DNA of 64,000 nucleotides from Actinomadura sp. K4S16. Its GTDB lineage: Bacteria > Actinomycetota > Actinomycetes > Streptosporangiales > Streptosporangiaceae. Of the stretch, positions 50,798-58,705 are shown piece by piece; the stretch's first letter is position 1; each line of letters begins with the position of its first letter. Below the pieces are notes generated by a model, which was not told the DNA's origin, searched no databases, and worked only from the letters and a program-made list of their open reading frames with translations. The stretch is from assembly GCF_008327685.1 (NCBI RefSeq), contig NZ_BDDE01000010.1, forward strand, positions 310,001-374,000, given 5' to 3'. Position numbers and translations under genes: made by a program.

Positions 50798-51949
50798 ATG
50801 GCGGGCGCCGCTGCGGAGGCGGTCCTCGACCGGATCGCCTGGATCGAGCTGTCGTCGGTCACGCTGCCGCTCGCCGCACCGGTCAGCGACGCCAAGGTGC
50901 TCACCGGGCGGCAGCGGCCGATGACCGAGGTGGTGCTCCTGTTCGCCGAGATCGGCACCGAGGGCGGCCACGAGGGCATCGGCTTCGGGTACGCCAAGCG
51001 CGCCGGCGGCCCCGGCCAGTTCGCGCACGCCGCCGAGATCGCCCCCGCCGTCATCGGCGAGGACCCGAGCGACATCGGCAGGATCGCGGCGATGCTGGAG
51101 TGGGCGGGCGCCTCGGCCGGGCGCGGCGGCCTCGCCGCGCAGGCGATCGCCGCCGTCGACATCGCGCTGTGGGACCTCAAGGCCAGGCGCGCGGGCCTGC
51201 CGCTCGCCAAGCTCCTCGGCGCGCACCGCGACTCCGTCCGCTGCTACGACACCACGGGCGGGTTCCTGAGCACGCCGCTGGAGGAGGTCCTCGCCAACGC
51301 GGCCGCGGCCGCCCGGGCCGGGATCGGCGGCGTCAAGATCAAGATCGGGCATCCCGACCCCGCCGAGGACCTGCGCCGCGTCGCCGCGGTCCGGGAGCGG
51401 CTCGGCGACGGGTTCCCGCTGATGGTGGACGCCAACCAGCAATGGGACCGGCCCACCGCGCGCCGGATGGGCCGCGCGCTCGAGGAGTTCGGCCTCACCT
51501 GGATCGAGGAGCCGCTGGACGCCCACGACGCCGAGGGGCACGCCGCGCTGGTCCGCGCGCTCGACACCCCCGTCGCCACCGGGGAGATGCTCACCAGCGT
51601 CGCCGAGCACCGCGAGATCGTCGACCGGGGCGCCGCGGACGTCCTCCAGCCGGACGCCCCGCGCATCGGCGGCATCACGAACTTCCTCAAGGTCGCCGCG
51701 CTCGCGGAGGACCGGCGCCTCCTGCTCGCCCCGCACTTCGCGATGGAGATCCACCTGCACCTGGCCGCCGCGTACCCGTCCGAGCCGTGGGTGGAGCACT
51801 TCGACTGGCTCGGCCCGCTGTTCGAGGAGAAGCCCGCGATCGAGGGCGGGCGGATGCACGTCCCGGCCCGTCCCGGCCTCGGCATCACGCTCAGCGAGCG
51901 GGCCCGCGCCTGGACGACGCGGCGGACCCTCGTGGGCGCCCGTCCCTGA
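50798..51949 (+). CDS. Enolase-superfamily galactarate/talarate or glucarate dehydratase
   Basis: 383 residues of the mandelate-racemase branch. KxK base pair in GGVKIKIGHPD near residue 180; metal ligands in LMVDANQQW, WIEEPLDAHD and PVATGEMLT; catalytic His in LLAPHFAMEIHLH near 310. This pattern matches L-talarate/galactarate dehydratase. Product would be 5-keto-4-deoxyglucarate, the substrate of KdgD, with which it forms an operon (1-bp gap). D-glucarate dehydratase activity is less likely because GlucD has a different N-terminus. The oxoglutarate-semialdehyde dehydrogenase that would complete the path is not in the window. Confidence 0.88.
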   Translation: MAGAAAEAVLDRIAWIELSSVTLPLAAPVSDAKVLTGRQRPMTEVVLLFAEIGTEGGHEGIGFGYAKRAGGPGQFAHAAEIAPAVIGEDPSDIGRIAAMLEWAGASAGRGGLAAQAIAAVDIALWDLKARRAGLPLAKLLGAHRDSVRCYDTTGGFLSTPLEEVLANAAAAARAGIGGVKIKIGHPDPAEDLRRVAAVRERLGDGFPLMVDANQQWDRPTARRMGRALEEFGLTWIEEPLDAHDAEGHAALVRALDTPVATGEMLTSVAEHREIVDRGAADVLQPDAPRIGGITNFLKVAALAEDRRLLLAPHFAMEIHLHLAAAYPSEPWVEHFDWLGPLFEEKPAIEGGRMHVPARPGLGITLSERARAWTTRRTLVGARP

Positions 51950-51976
51950 CACGCGCCCCGCTCACCGCCGGACGAG

Positions 51977-52047
51977 CTGCTGGAGCAGGACTCGAACCTG
52001 CATGACGTGATCCAGAGTCACGCATCCTGCCATTGGACGATCCAGCA
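51977..52047 (-). tRNA. tRNA-Gln (anticodon CTG)
   Basis: 71-nt cloverleaf read on the minus strand: 7-bp acceptor TGCTGGA/TCCAGCA with discriminator G, anticodon stem CGTGA/TCACG with loop CTCTGGA (anticodon CTG), and T-arm GCAGG-TTCGAGT-CCTGC. No encoded CCA. Last of three tRNA genes. Confidence 0.95.
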
Positions 52048-52136
52048 CGGGTGCCCGCCGGCGGGCGGTGGCGTCCGCCGGCCGCGGGCACGGGAAGGAC
52101 CGGCCGGGGGTCGTTACTCCCGCCGGTCCAGTCCAG

Positions 52137-52208
52137 AGCCGCACCCGGGGATCGAACCCGGTTCTGCTGGGTGGAAGCCAGCCGCCTCACCATTTAGGCC
52201 TGTGCGAC
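52137..52208 (-). tRNA. tRNA-Gly (anticodon TCC)
   Basis: 72-nt cloverleaf: acceptor GTCGCAC/GTGCGGC with one G-U pair, D-arm closed by GCCT/AGGC, anticodon stem GCTGG/CCAGC with loop CTTCCAC (anticodon TCC), and T-arm CCGGG-TTCGATC-CCCGG. Discriminator T. No encoded CCA. Confidence 0.94.
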
Positions 52209-52241
52209 GTGCGGAGCCGAATGATTCCGCTTTGAGGACCG

Positions 52242-52313
52242 TGGATCGGGCCGGACTCGAACCGGCATCCCCCCGCTTGCAAGGCGGGTGCTCTCCCATT
52301 GAGCTACTGACCC
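52242..52313 (-). tRNA. tRNA-Ala (anticodon TGC)
   Basis: 72-nt cloverleaf: acceptor GGGTCAG/CCGATCC with one A-C mismatch, and the alanine identity pair G3-U70 present. Anticodon stem CCCGC/GCGGG with loop CTTGCAA (anticodon TGC). T-arm GCCGG-TTCGAGT-CCGGC, discriminator A. First gene of the tRNA trio; no encoded CCA. Confidence 0.93.
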
Positions 52314-52364
52314 GTGTAGAACTTCGATAGGCGATGAATAACGACCTGCGACGAGGAACGAGAA

Positions 52365-52393
52365 AGGCCGCCGGGATTTCTCCCTGGCGGCCT
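52365..52393 (-). terminator. Terminator between the small ORF and the tRNA genes
   Basis: Read on the minus strand, AGGCCGCCAGGGA and TCCCGGCGGCCT form a 12-bp stem with one bulged base and a GAAA loop, followed by TTTC. It should end transcription coming from the methyltransferase/small-protein genes to the right. The rest of 52394-52641 shows no gene or motif that I can support. Confidence 0.75.
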
Positions 52394-52641
52394 CCGGCGG
52401 AGCCTGACGGCTCTATCCAGAGGCGTTCCGGGCGAAGGCGAGACCTCGGCCGGCCCCGGCCCCGAAGGGCTGCGGCGCCTGCTGCGCGACGGTCGCGACC
52501 ATGGTCACCGCTCCTTCCCGTTCACTTCCGTCGAGTTCGATACCCCTATGGTGCGGGACGCCGGGCAGGCGTGCAACGCATTTTCCACGCGCTCGCCCCG
52601 GGCCATTCCTGAGGAGCGGCCCGGGGCGAAGCGGATATGCG

Positions 52642-52776
52642 TCACACCGCCCCGCGGCGGGTGCGGGCGCGGCCGCGACCGGGGGTCAGCAACCGCCCAA
52701 GAACGCGGAACGGCAGGGTCACGACGCTGACGATCGTCCCGACAATGGCGCTGATCGCTGCGCTGATGCGGCGCAT
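52642..52776 (-). CDS. 44-residue amphipathic/basic small protein
   Basis: A short frame: ATG 52776 with AAGGAG eight bases upstream, stop 52644-52642. The product has a hydrophobic first half (ISAAISAIVGTIVSVVTLPF), then RVLGRLLTPG and an Arg-rich tail ending RRGAV. The hydrophobic helix plus LPFRxxxRLL motif recurs in small actinobacterial proteins as I remember them, but none has a named function. It follows the methyltransferase gene by 53 bp on the same strand and ends before a terminator, consistent with an operon. Membrane association is likely. Confidence 0.68.
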   Translation of the reverse strand: MRRISAAISAIVGTIVSVVTLPFRVLGRLLTPGRGRARTRRGAV

Positions 52777-52829
52777 CTGTCTTCACTCCTTCGGTTCGTC
52801 CTGACGAACCGATACCCCGCTGAGGAGTT

Positions 52830-53612
52830 TTACACCGGCTTTGCTCCGACGATGACGGTGGCATGGAAATCGCCGGACTCCGCGACCGTCGCCGCGAGGC
52901 CGCCGCGCCGCACGGCCTCGACGGCGCCGGCGACCTGCCGCTCGCTCGTCTCGAACAGCAGATGCCCGCCGGGGGCCAGCCACCGCGACGCCTCGGCGGT
53001 GACGCGGCGCAGGACGTCGAGGCCGTCCGCGCCGCCGTCGAGCGACGAGCGCGGCTCGTGGTCGCGCGCCTCCGCCGGCAGGAGCGCGACGTCCCCGGTC
53101 GGGACGTAGGGGACGTTCGCGAGGAGCACGTCGACCCGGCCGCGCAGCGCGTCCGGGACGGGATCGAAGAGGTCGCCCTCGTAGGCCTCGCCGCCGTACG
53201 GGGCGATGTTGCCGCGGGCGCAGCGCACCGCCGCGGGTTCGATGTCGGCGGCGTGCAGGGCGCACTCGTCGAGGCCGGAGGCGAGCGCGGCCCCGAGGGC
53301 GCCGGACCCGCAGCACAGGTCGAGGATCACGGGCCGGGGCGGCGCGAGGGCGTGGGCCCGGCGGACGAGGAACTCGGTGCGGCGGCGGGGCACGAAGACC
53401 CCGGGCCCGACGGCGATCCGCAGCCCGCAGAACATCGCCCAGCCGAGGACGTGTTCGAGCGGCTCGCCGGCCGCGCGCCGTTCCACCATCGCGCTGGTCT
53501 CGCCGGGGGTGCGGGCGGTGGAGAGGATGAGGCGGGCCTCGTCCTCGGCGAAAACGCAGCCTGCGGCGCGGAGCCGGGAGACGATGCCGGGTTCGGTGAG
53601 GGGTGCTGTCAT
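52830..53612 (-). CDS. PrmC-related protein N5-glutamine methyltransferase (NVPY variant)
   Basis: 260 residues. Helical N-terminal domain, then the class-I SAM motif ILDLCCGSGALGAALASGLD near residue 95 and LHAADIEPAAVRCA. The catalytic tetrapeptide is NVPY (LLANVPYVPTGDVALLP), not the NPPY of true PrmC/HemK. This fits the TIGR03704-type 'PrmC-related' subgroup, which is additional to the release-factor methylase. ATG 53612 (MTAPLTEPGI) is chosen. Real substrate unknown. Confidence 0.87.
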   Translation of the reverse strand: MTAPLTEPGIVSRLRAAGCVFAEDEARLILSTARTPGETSAMVERRAAGEPLEHVLGWAMFCGLRIAVGPGVFVPRRRTEFLVRRAHALAPPRPVILDLCCGSGALGAALASGLDECALHAADIEPAAVRCARGNIAPYGGEAYEGDLFDPVPDALRGRVDVLLANVPYVPTGDVALLPAEARDHEPRSSLDGGADGLDVLRRVTAEASRWLAPGGHLLFETSERQVAGAVEAVRRGGLAATVAESGDFHATVIVGAKPV

Positions 53613-53713
53613 AGGAGTCCGCAACTTTATCCCGGCCGCGCCGCTCCCACGCGTTCGCCGCATGGCCTGCCCGGCGCGACAATGGAGCGTCGTCCAGAAG
53701 CCGGGGGTCAGGG

Positions 53714-54532
53714 GTGTCGGACAGAGCGGACCTGAGGGCCGACTGCGCCAGCTGTTTCGGGCTGTGCTGCGTGGCGCTGCCGTTCGCCAGGTCGGCCGAC
53801 TTCGCGATGGACAAGGACGCGGGCGAGCCCTGCCGCAACCTCCTGGCCGACTTCCGCTGCGGCATCCACGCGGACCTGCGGCGGCGCGGCTTCCCGGGCT
53901 GCACGGTCTTCGACTGCTTCGGCGCCGGCCAGAAGGTGTCGCAGCTGACCTTCTCCGGCCGCGACTGGCGCGGCGATCCGGACGTCGCGCGCCGCATGTT
54001 CGCCGTGTTCCCCGTCATGCGGCAGCTCCACGAGCTGCTCCGGTACCTCGACGAGGCCGCGGCGCTGCCGTCCTCCGGGCCGATCCGCGACGACCTGCGG
54101 CGGGCCTTCGAGGAGATCGACCGCCTCACCCGGGGCGGGCCCGGCGAGCTGGCCGAGGTGGACGTCCGGGCGGTCCGGGAGAGCGCGGGCGGCCTGCTGT
54201 CGCGGGCCAGCGTGCTCGCGCGGGCCGGTCTGTCCGGACGCGGGAAGGACCGGCGGGGCGCGGACCTCCTGGGCGCGAAGCTGAAGGGCGCCGACCTGCG
54301 CGGGGCCGACCTGCGCGGCGCGTACCTGATCGCAGCCGACCTGCGGGGCGCCGACCTTCGGGCGGCCGACCTGATCGGGGCGGACCTGCGGGACGCCGAC
54401 CTGCGGGGGGCGGACCTCACCGGGTGCCTCTTCCTGACCCAGGCGCAGCTCGATTCGGCGCGGGGCGACGCGGCGACCCGCCTGCCGGAGTCGCTCGCGC
54501 GGCCCGCGCACTGGCCGGCGCCCGCGGCCTGA
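53714..54532 (+). CDS. Pentapeptide-repeat protein with cysteine-rich N-terminal domain
   Basis: 272 residues. The N-terminal 65 residues contain the cluster CASCFGLCC, later C-R (EPCRNLL), [15 protein letters not shown]: eight cysteines resembling a metal-cluster or zinc domain of YkgJ-like type. Residues about 185-240 are about 11 pentapeptide repeats ([20 protein letters not shown], then [20 protein letters not shown]), enough for about three coils of a right-handed quadrilateral beta-helix. GTG 53714 is the start. Pentapeptide proteins can mimic DNA or bind gyrase; the cysteine domain suggests another role. Confidence 0.87.
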   Translation: MSDRADLRADCASCFGLCCVALPFARSADFAMDKDAGEPCRNLLADFRCGIHADLRRRGFPGCTVFDCFGAGQKVSQLTFSGRDWRGDPDVARRMFAVFPVMRQLHELLRYLDEAAALPSSGPIRDDLRRAFEEIDRLTRGGPGELAEVDVRAVRESAGGLLSRASVLARAGLSGRGKDRRGADLLGAKLKGADLRGADLRGAYLIAADLRGADLRAADLIGADLRDADLRGADLTGCLFLTQAQLDSARGDAATRLPESLARPAHWPAPAA

Positions 54533-54612
54533 TCTTGTTTAGCCGCCCGGTCTGGGGGCATTTTCGCCCGTCAAAGGGCATTTTTCCGCAGCGCACGTCG
54601 GGGGGTCGCGTG

Positions 54613-55179
54613 GTGCGGGTCACATGGTGGGGCACGGGCGCCGCGGCGTTCGTGCTGCTGGTCCTCGGGGCCGGGCTTCCCCTGCTCGACCGGGTCCTCG
54701 GACTCCGCGGGCAGCCGCTGGCGCCCGGCACGGTCGTGTCGGTCGGGACGGAGCGCGGCGGCGTCCGCCCGGTGACGTTCTCGGTCACCTCGTCCGGCTG
54801 GGCCCTGAACCGGGGCGACACGTCCCTCTCCAACGGCGCCGAACTGTTCAGCGGCGACGTGGTCTTCGACCTCAACGTGGTGGTCCCGCTGGGATCGGCC
54901 GACGCGCGGGCCCTGTGGGGCGGCCTCGGCCGGATCGTCGCCGCGGGCGGGCACGCGCGCCTCGGGACCGGGCCCGTCCCGGTCACCACCGCGCAGGGCG
55001 TGACGGGGCTGACGGGACGGCTCGCCGGGCGCGAGCGCGTCGGCACGGCGACCGTCCTCGCCAAGGGGACGCTCGGCGCGTCGGTCACGGCCACCGGCCC
55101 GCCGCACGCCTTCCGGAAGGCGGTGCCGCAGGTCGAGGCGATGGTGCGGACGATCAGGATCGCGGCGCCATGGGGCTGA
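54613..55179 (+). CDS. Membrane-anchored hypothetical protein upstream of PrsW
   Basis: 188 residues. One N-terminal membrane segment (TGAAAFVLLVLGAGLPLL); the remainder is probably outside the cell, with no cysteines and no recognised domain. The frame is also open upstream; GTG 54613 is chosen because GGGGG lies seven bases before it (GTG 54610 is an alternative). Its last 10 bp overlap the PrsW-like gene, indicating coupling. It could be a partner or substrate of that protease; this is inference. Confidence 0.7.
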   Translation: MRVTWWGTGAAAFVLLVLGAGLPLLDRVLGLRGQPLAPGTVVSVGTERGGVRPVTFSVTSSGWALNRGDTSLSNGAELFSGDVVFDLNVVVPLGSADARALWGGLGRIVAAGGHARLGTGPVPVTTAQGVTGLTGRLAGRERVGTATVLAKGTLGASVTATGPPHAFRKAVPQVEAMVRTIRIAAPWG

Positions 55180-56279
55180 CCCGCGGGGACCTCGCGCACC
55201 GTCCCGCGTTCTGGCTGTGGGCGGCGGCGTGCCTGCTCGGCGCCTGGATCGCGCTCCGCGGGATCGGCGCGCACGCCGCGGCCTTCCCCGCGGGCGCGAT
55301 CACCGGGCTCGTCCTGCTCGCGCCGGCGCTGGCCGCGGGCGTGTGGCTGCTGCGGCGGCTGCACCCGGTCCGCTCGCCGCCGCTCGGCTACGCGCTGGTC
55401 GCGGTGGCGTGGGGCGGGCTGGCCGCGTTCGGGACGGCGCTGCCCGCCAACGCCGCGTTCCAGGCGATCGTCGGGAAGACGGCGGGGCCGGGCTTCAACG
55501 CGGCGTGGGGCGCGTCGATCGCCGCGCCGGTCGACGAGGAGATCCTGAAGCTGCTCGGCGTCGCGGTCGTGGCGCTGATGGCGCCGGCGGCGGTCCGCGG
55601 GCCGCTCGACGGGTGGGGCTACGGCGCGCTGGCCGGGCTGGGCTTCCAGTTCGCGGAGAACTTCCTGTACGTCCTCAACACGATCGTGCTGACCGGCGCC
55701 ACCCACGACGCGAACGCGGCGTTCTTCTCCTTCGGGAGCCGGGTGGTCGGCGGGGCGTGGTGGAGCCACTGGGCCATGACCGCGGTGGGCGGCGCGGGCC
55801 TCGGCTGCCTGATCGGGCGGTTCTCCAAGGCGCACGTGGCCGCCGCGGTGGGCGCGTTCGTCCTCGCCATGGCGCTGCACTCCTGGTGGGACGCCCCCGT
55901 CCTGTCCGGGCTGATGCTGATGCCGGTGAAGGGCGCGCCGATCCTGCTGGCCGCGGTCGTCGCCTACCGGCTGGCCAGGCGCCGCTACCTCTCGCACTTC
56001 CGGCGGACGGTGCACGCGGAGACCGCGGGCGGCGTCCTCGTGCCGGGCGAGGGCCACGTGCTCGCGTTCCGCAAGTGGCGCAGGAAGGAGCAGTGGGGCG
56101 TGCCGGTCGGCGAGGCGCGGCGGCTGCTCGCACGGCTCCGGGCCGCCGAGCTCGCCCTCATCGAGGACGGCCTCGGCGGCCTGGAGCGGGACCCGCTGGC
56201 CGCCGAGCGGCTGCGCACCGACATCCGCGCCCTGCGCGACGACCTCAAGGCGTCCGGCGCGAACGTGCGCGTGGTGTGA
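55170..56279 (+). CDS. PrsW-family intramembrane metalloprotease
   Basis: 369 residues, about eight membrane segments followed by a 90-residue soluble C-terminal tail. Active-site motifs: APVDEEILKLLGV (EExxK) near residue 125, GFQFAENFLYVLNT near 158, HWAMTAVGG and ALHSWWDAP near 235, matching the conserved acidic/His residues of PrsW. PrsW of Bacillus starts site-1 cleavage of an anti-sigma factor. Here no anti-sigma gene is adjacent; the coupled upstream membrane protein is the only candidate partner. The 3' end overlaps the convergent MFS gene by 35 bp. Confidence 0.88.
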   Translation: MGLTRGDLAHRPAFWLWAAACLLGAWIALRGIGAHAAAFPAGAITGLVLLAPALAAGVWLLRRLHPVRSPPLGYALVAVAWGGLAAFGTALPANAAFQAIVGKTAGPGFNAAWGASIAAPVDEEILKLLGVAVVALMAPAAVRGPLDGWGYGALAGLGFQFAENFLYVLNTIVLTGATHDANAAFFSFGSRVVGGAWWSHWAMTAVGGAGLGCLIGRFSKAHVAAAVGAFVLAMALHSWWDAPVLSGLMLMPVKGAPILLAAVVAYRLARRRYLSHFRRTVHAETAGGVLVPGEGHVLAFRKWRRKEQWGVPVGEARRLLARLRAAELALIEDGLGGLERDPLAAERLRTDIRALRDDLKASGANVRVV

Positions 56280-57639
56280 GGGCCAGGACGGCCGCGCACA
56301 CGACCGCGCAGACGGCGGCGGCGGTGAACAGCGCGTAGGCCGGGTCGCCGGCGCCTCCCCCGGAGCCGACCGGCGCGAACGCGCCCATGATCGCGACGCC
56401 GAGGGTGGCGCCGAGCTGCCGGACGGCGTTCAGCAGGCCGCCCGCCGCGCCGGCCGTGCCCTCGGGGGCGGCCGCGACGACCATGGTCGCGAGGGCCGGC
56501 AGGGCGAACGACACGCCGAATCCGGTGCACAGCAGCCCGGCGACGAGCGGCGGATAGGAGGCGCCGCCGAGCAGCACGGCCCCGAACAGCACTCCCCCGG
56601 CGGTCAGCAGGCCGAGCCCGGCGAGGACGGGGCGGCGCGGCCCGGTCCGCGCGACGATCCGCCCGGTGAGCAGCGGGTTGAACGCGAACGGCAGCGTCAT
56701 CGGCAGGAACGCCAGGCCGGTCTGGAACGGCGTCAGGGACAGGGTCCGCTGGAACACCAGCGGCAGCACGAACAGCACGCCGGTCATGACGAAGTTGACC
56801 GCGGCGCCGGCGGCCAGCGCGGCGGGCATCCCGGGCGCCCGCACCACCGCCGGGACCAGGACCGGCGCCGCGCTCCCGCGCTCGCGGACCGCGAACGCCG
56901 CGCCGGCCGCGAGCGCTCCGGCCGCCGAGGCGGCCGCGTGGACGCCCCCGCCGCTCCCCAGCGCGATGAGGGCGTCGGTCAGCAGTCCCAGCGCCGCGCA
57001 CGCGAGGAGCTGCGCCGCCGGGTCGAGGCCGCGGGACCCGCGCGGGCAGCGCACGGCCCGTCCCGCCGCGAGCGCGAGGACGGCGGCGGCGAGCGGGACG
57101 TTGATCAGGAAGATCGCGCGCCAGCCGGCGAGGCCGACCAGCGCGCCGCCCGCGACGGGTCCGGCCGCGAGCGCGGCGCCGCTGGTCGCCGCCCAGGTCG
57201 CGACGGCGCGGGCGCGCTCGGCGGGCGCGGGGTAGAGGCGGGCGATCATCGCCATGGACGCGGGCACGCAGGCCGCGGCGGCGGCGCCGAGGACCGCCCG
57301 CAGCGCGACGAGCGTCCACAGGTCCGGCGCGGCGGCGCACAGCAGCGATCCGGCGCCGAACGCCGCGATCCCCGCGCGGAAGACGCGGTGGGCGCCGTAC
57401 CGGTCGGCGACGGCGCCGGCCGACAGCAGGAGCGCGCCGAACACGACGGTGTAGCCGGTGACGGCCCATTGCAGGCCGGCGACCGTGCCGTGCAGGGATC
57501 GGGCCAGGTCGGGTTCGGCCACCGACAGGACGGTCGTGTCGAGCAGCACCATGAAGTAGCCGAGCGAGATGCCCAGCAGGGCGGGGCCTCGCCGCATTGG
57601 GGTCGTGCCGTCCGGTGCGGGTGAGAGAACCGAGTTCAT
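56245..57639 (-). CDS. DHA2-like MFS transporter
   Basis: 464 residues with 12-14 hydrophobic segments. Motifs: FMVLLDTTVLSVAEPDLARS in TM1, WAVTGYTVVFGALLLSAGAV in TM2, RYGAHRVFRAGI (motif A), GWRAIFLINVPLAAAVLALA. Predicted drug or metabolite exporter. ATG 57639 (MNSVLSPAPDG) or ATG 57597 (MRRGPALLG) may be the start. It is divergent from a LysR gene and shares a strong palindromic operator with it. Confidence 0.9.
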   Translation of the reverse strand: MNSVLSPAPDGTTPMRRGPALLGISLGYFMVLLDTTVLSVAEPDLARSLHGTVAGLQWAVTGYTVVFGALLLSAGAVADRYGAHRVFRAGIAAFGAGSLLCAAAPDLWTLVALRAVLGAAAAACVPASMAMIARLYPAPAERARAVATWAATSGAALAAGPVAGGALVGLAGWRAIFLINVPLAAAVLALAAGRAVRCPRGSRGLDPAAQLLACAALGLLTDALIALGSGGGVHAAASAAGALAAGAAFAVRERGSAAPVLVPAVVRAPGMPAALAAGAAVNFVMTGVLFVLPLVFQRTLSLTPFQTGLAFLPMTLPFAFNPLLTGRIVARTGPRRPVLAGLGLLTAGGVLFGAVLLGGASYPPLVAGLLCTGFGVSFALPALATMVVAAAPEGTAGAAGGLLNAVRQLGATLGVAIMGAFAPVGSGGGAGDPAYALFTAAAVCAVVCAAVLALTPRARSRRTP

Positions 57640-57693
57640 GGCGCCCCAGTCTGGGAATCCGGGCCGCCAGGCTCCACCGGCTGCGCCGCACGC

Positions 57694-57716
57694 CGCGTTC
57701 GGAATATCCGAACGCG
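57694..57716. promoter_or_regulatory. Perfect 23-bp palindrome: LysR operator
   Basis: Arms CGCGTTCGGA (57694-57703) and TCCGAACGCG (57707-57716) are fully complementary around ATA. It lies in the 97-bp gap between the divergent MFS and LysR genes and contains a T-rich/A-rich core typical of LysR sites. Confidence 0.85.
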
Positions 57717-57736
57717 CGGCCCGGGTTGGCACCGGC

Positions 57737-58615
57737 ATGGAACTGCGCCAGCTGCGGACGTTCGAGGCCGTCGTCGCCCACCGGACCGTCACCGACGCCG
57801 CGAACGCGCTCGGCCTCGCGCCGTCGTCGGTGTCGGAGCAGATCCGCGCGCTGGAGGCGTCGCTGGGCGTGCCGCTGTTCCACCGCGGCCCGAAGGGCAT
57901 GCGGCCGACCGAGCAGGGCGAGCGGCTGCGCGGCTGGGCGCGGCGCCTGCTCCGGCAGGCCGAGGAGGCCCGCCGCGACGTGGCCGGGGAGCGGCCGGTG
58001 CTGCGGCTCGGCGCGCTGGAGTCGATCGCCGCCGCGTACGTGCCCCGCGTCCTGGCCAGGCTGGCCGAGCGGCGGCCGGGCCTGCGGGTCGACGTCCGGT
58101 CGGACGCGGCCCGCGACCAGCTCCTCGACGCGGTCGCCGCCGGGGACCTGGAGGCGGCGCTGCTGCTGGACGCCGGCGACGACGTGGGCGGGCTCGGTTT
58201 CACGCCGCCGCCCGCACCGCTGGACTTCCTCGACCTGGAGCCGGTGCCGCTCGCGCTCGTCGCCGCGCCGGACCACGTGCTCGCCGGGGCGCGGCGCCTT
58301 GCCGCGGGCGATCTGCGCGGTGAGAGGCTGCTGGTCAACGTGCCGGCGTGCTCGTTCTGGATGGCCGGCGAGCGGCTCCTCGGCGACGCCGTCGAACGCG
58401 TCCGGGCGGGGAGCGTGACCGTGATGGCGTCCTGGGCGGAGCAGGGCCTCGGCATCGCCCTGCTCCCGGAGTTCGCCGTCCGCGACCGGCTCGCGGCCGG
58501 GACCCTCGCCCGGCTCGCGTTCGACGTTCCCGACCTGGGTCTTCGCCTTGTCTGGCGGGCTGACCGGGAGACCGTACCCGGTATGCGAGAGGTCCTCTAC
58601 GCGGCCAGCGCCTGA
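57737..58615 (+). CDS. LysR-family regulator of the divergent exporter
   Basis: 292 residues. HTH: MELRQLRTFEAVVAHRTVTD, GLAPSSVSEQIRALEASLGV. The effector domain begins LRLGALESIAAAYVPRVLA. ATG 57737 starts 20 bp after the palindrome. Divergence from the MFS gene suggests that it activates the exporter in response to the exported compound. Confidence 0.93.
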   Translation: MELRQLRTFEAVVAHRTVTDAANALGLAPSSVSEQIRALEASLGVPLFHRGPKGMRPTEQGERLRGWARRLLRQAEEARRDVAGERPVLRLGALESIAAAYVPRVLARLAERRPGLRVDVRSDAARDQLLDAVAAGDLEAALLLDAGDDVGGLGFTPPPAPLDFLDLEPVPLALVAAPDHVLAGARRLAAGDLRGERLLVNVPACSFWMAGERLLGDAVERVRAGSVTVMASWAEQGLGIALLPEFAVRDRLAAGTLARLAFDVPDLGLRLVWRADRETVPGMREVLYAASA

Positions 58616-58705
58616 GGGCCCCGGGGCCGCCGCGGCGCAGCGTTTGCCCCAACCCGCCCCGGGTAGCCGCCCCAGGGACACGACGGCCGGGCCGGGGAGA
58701 GCTCT

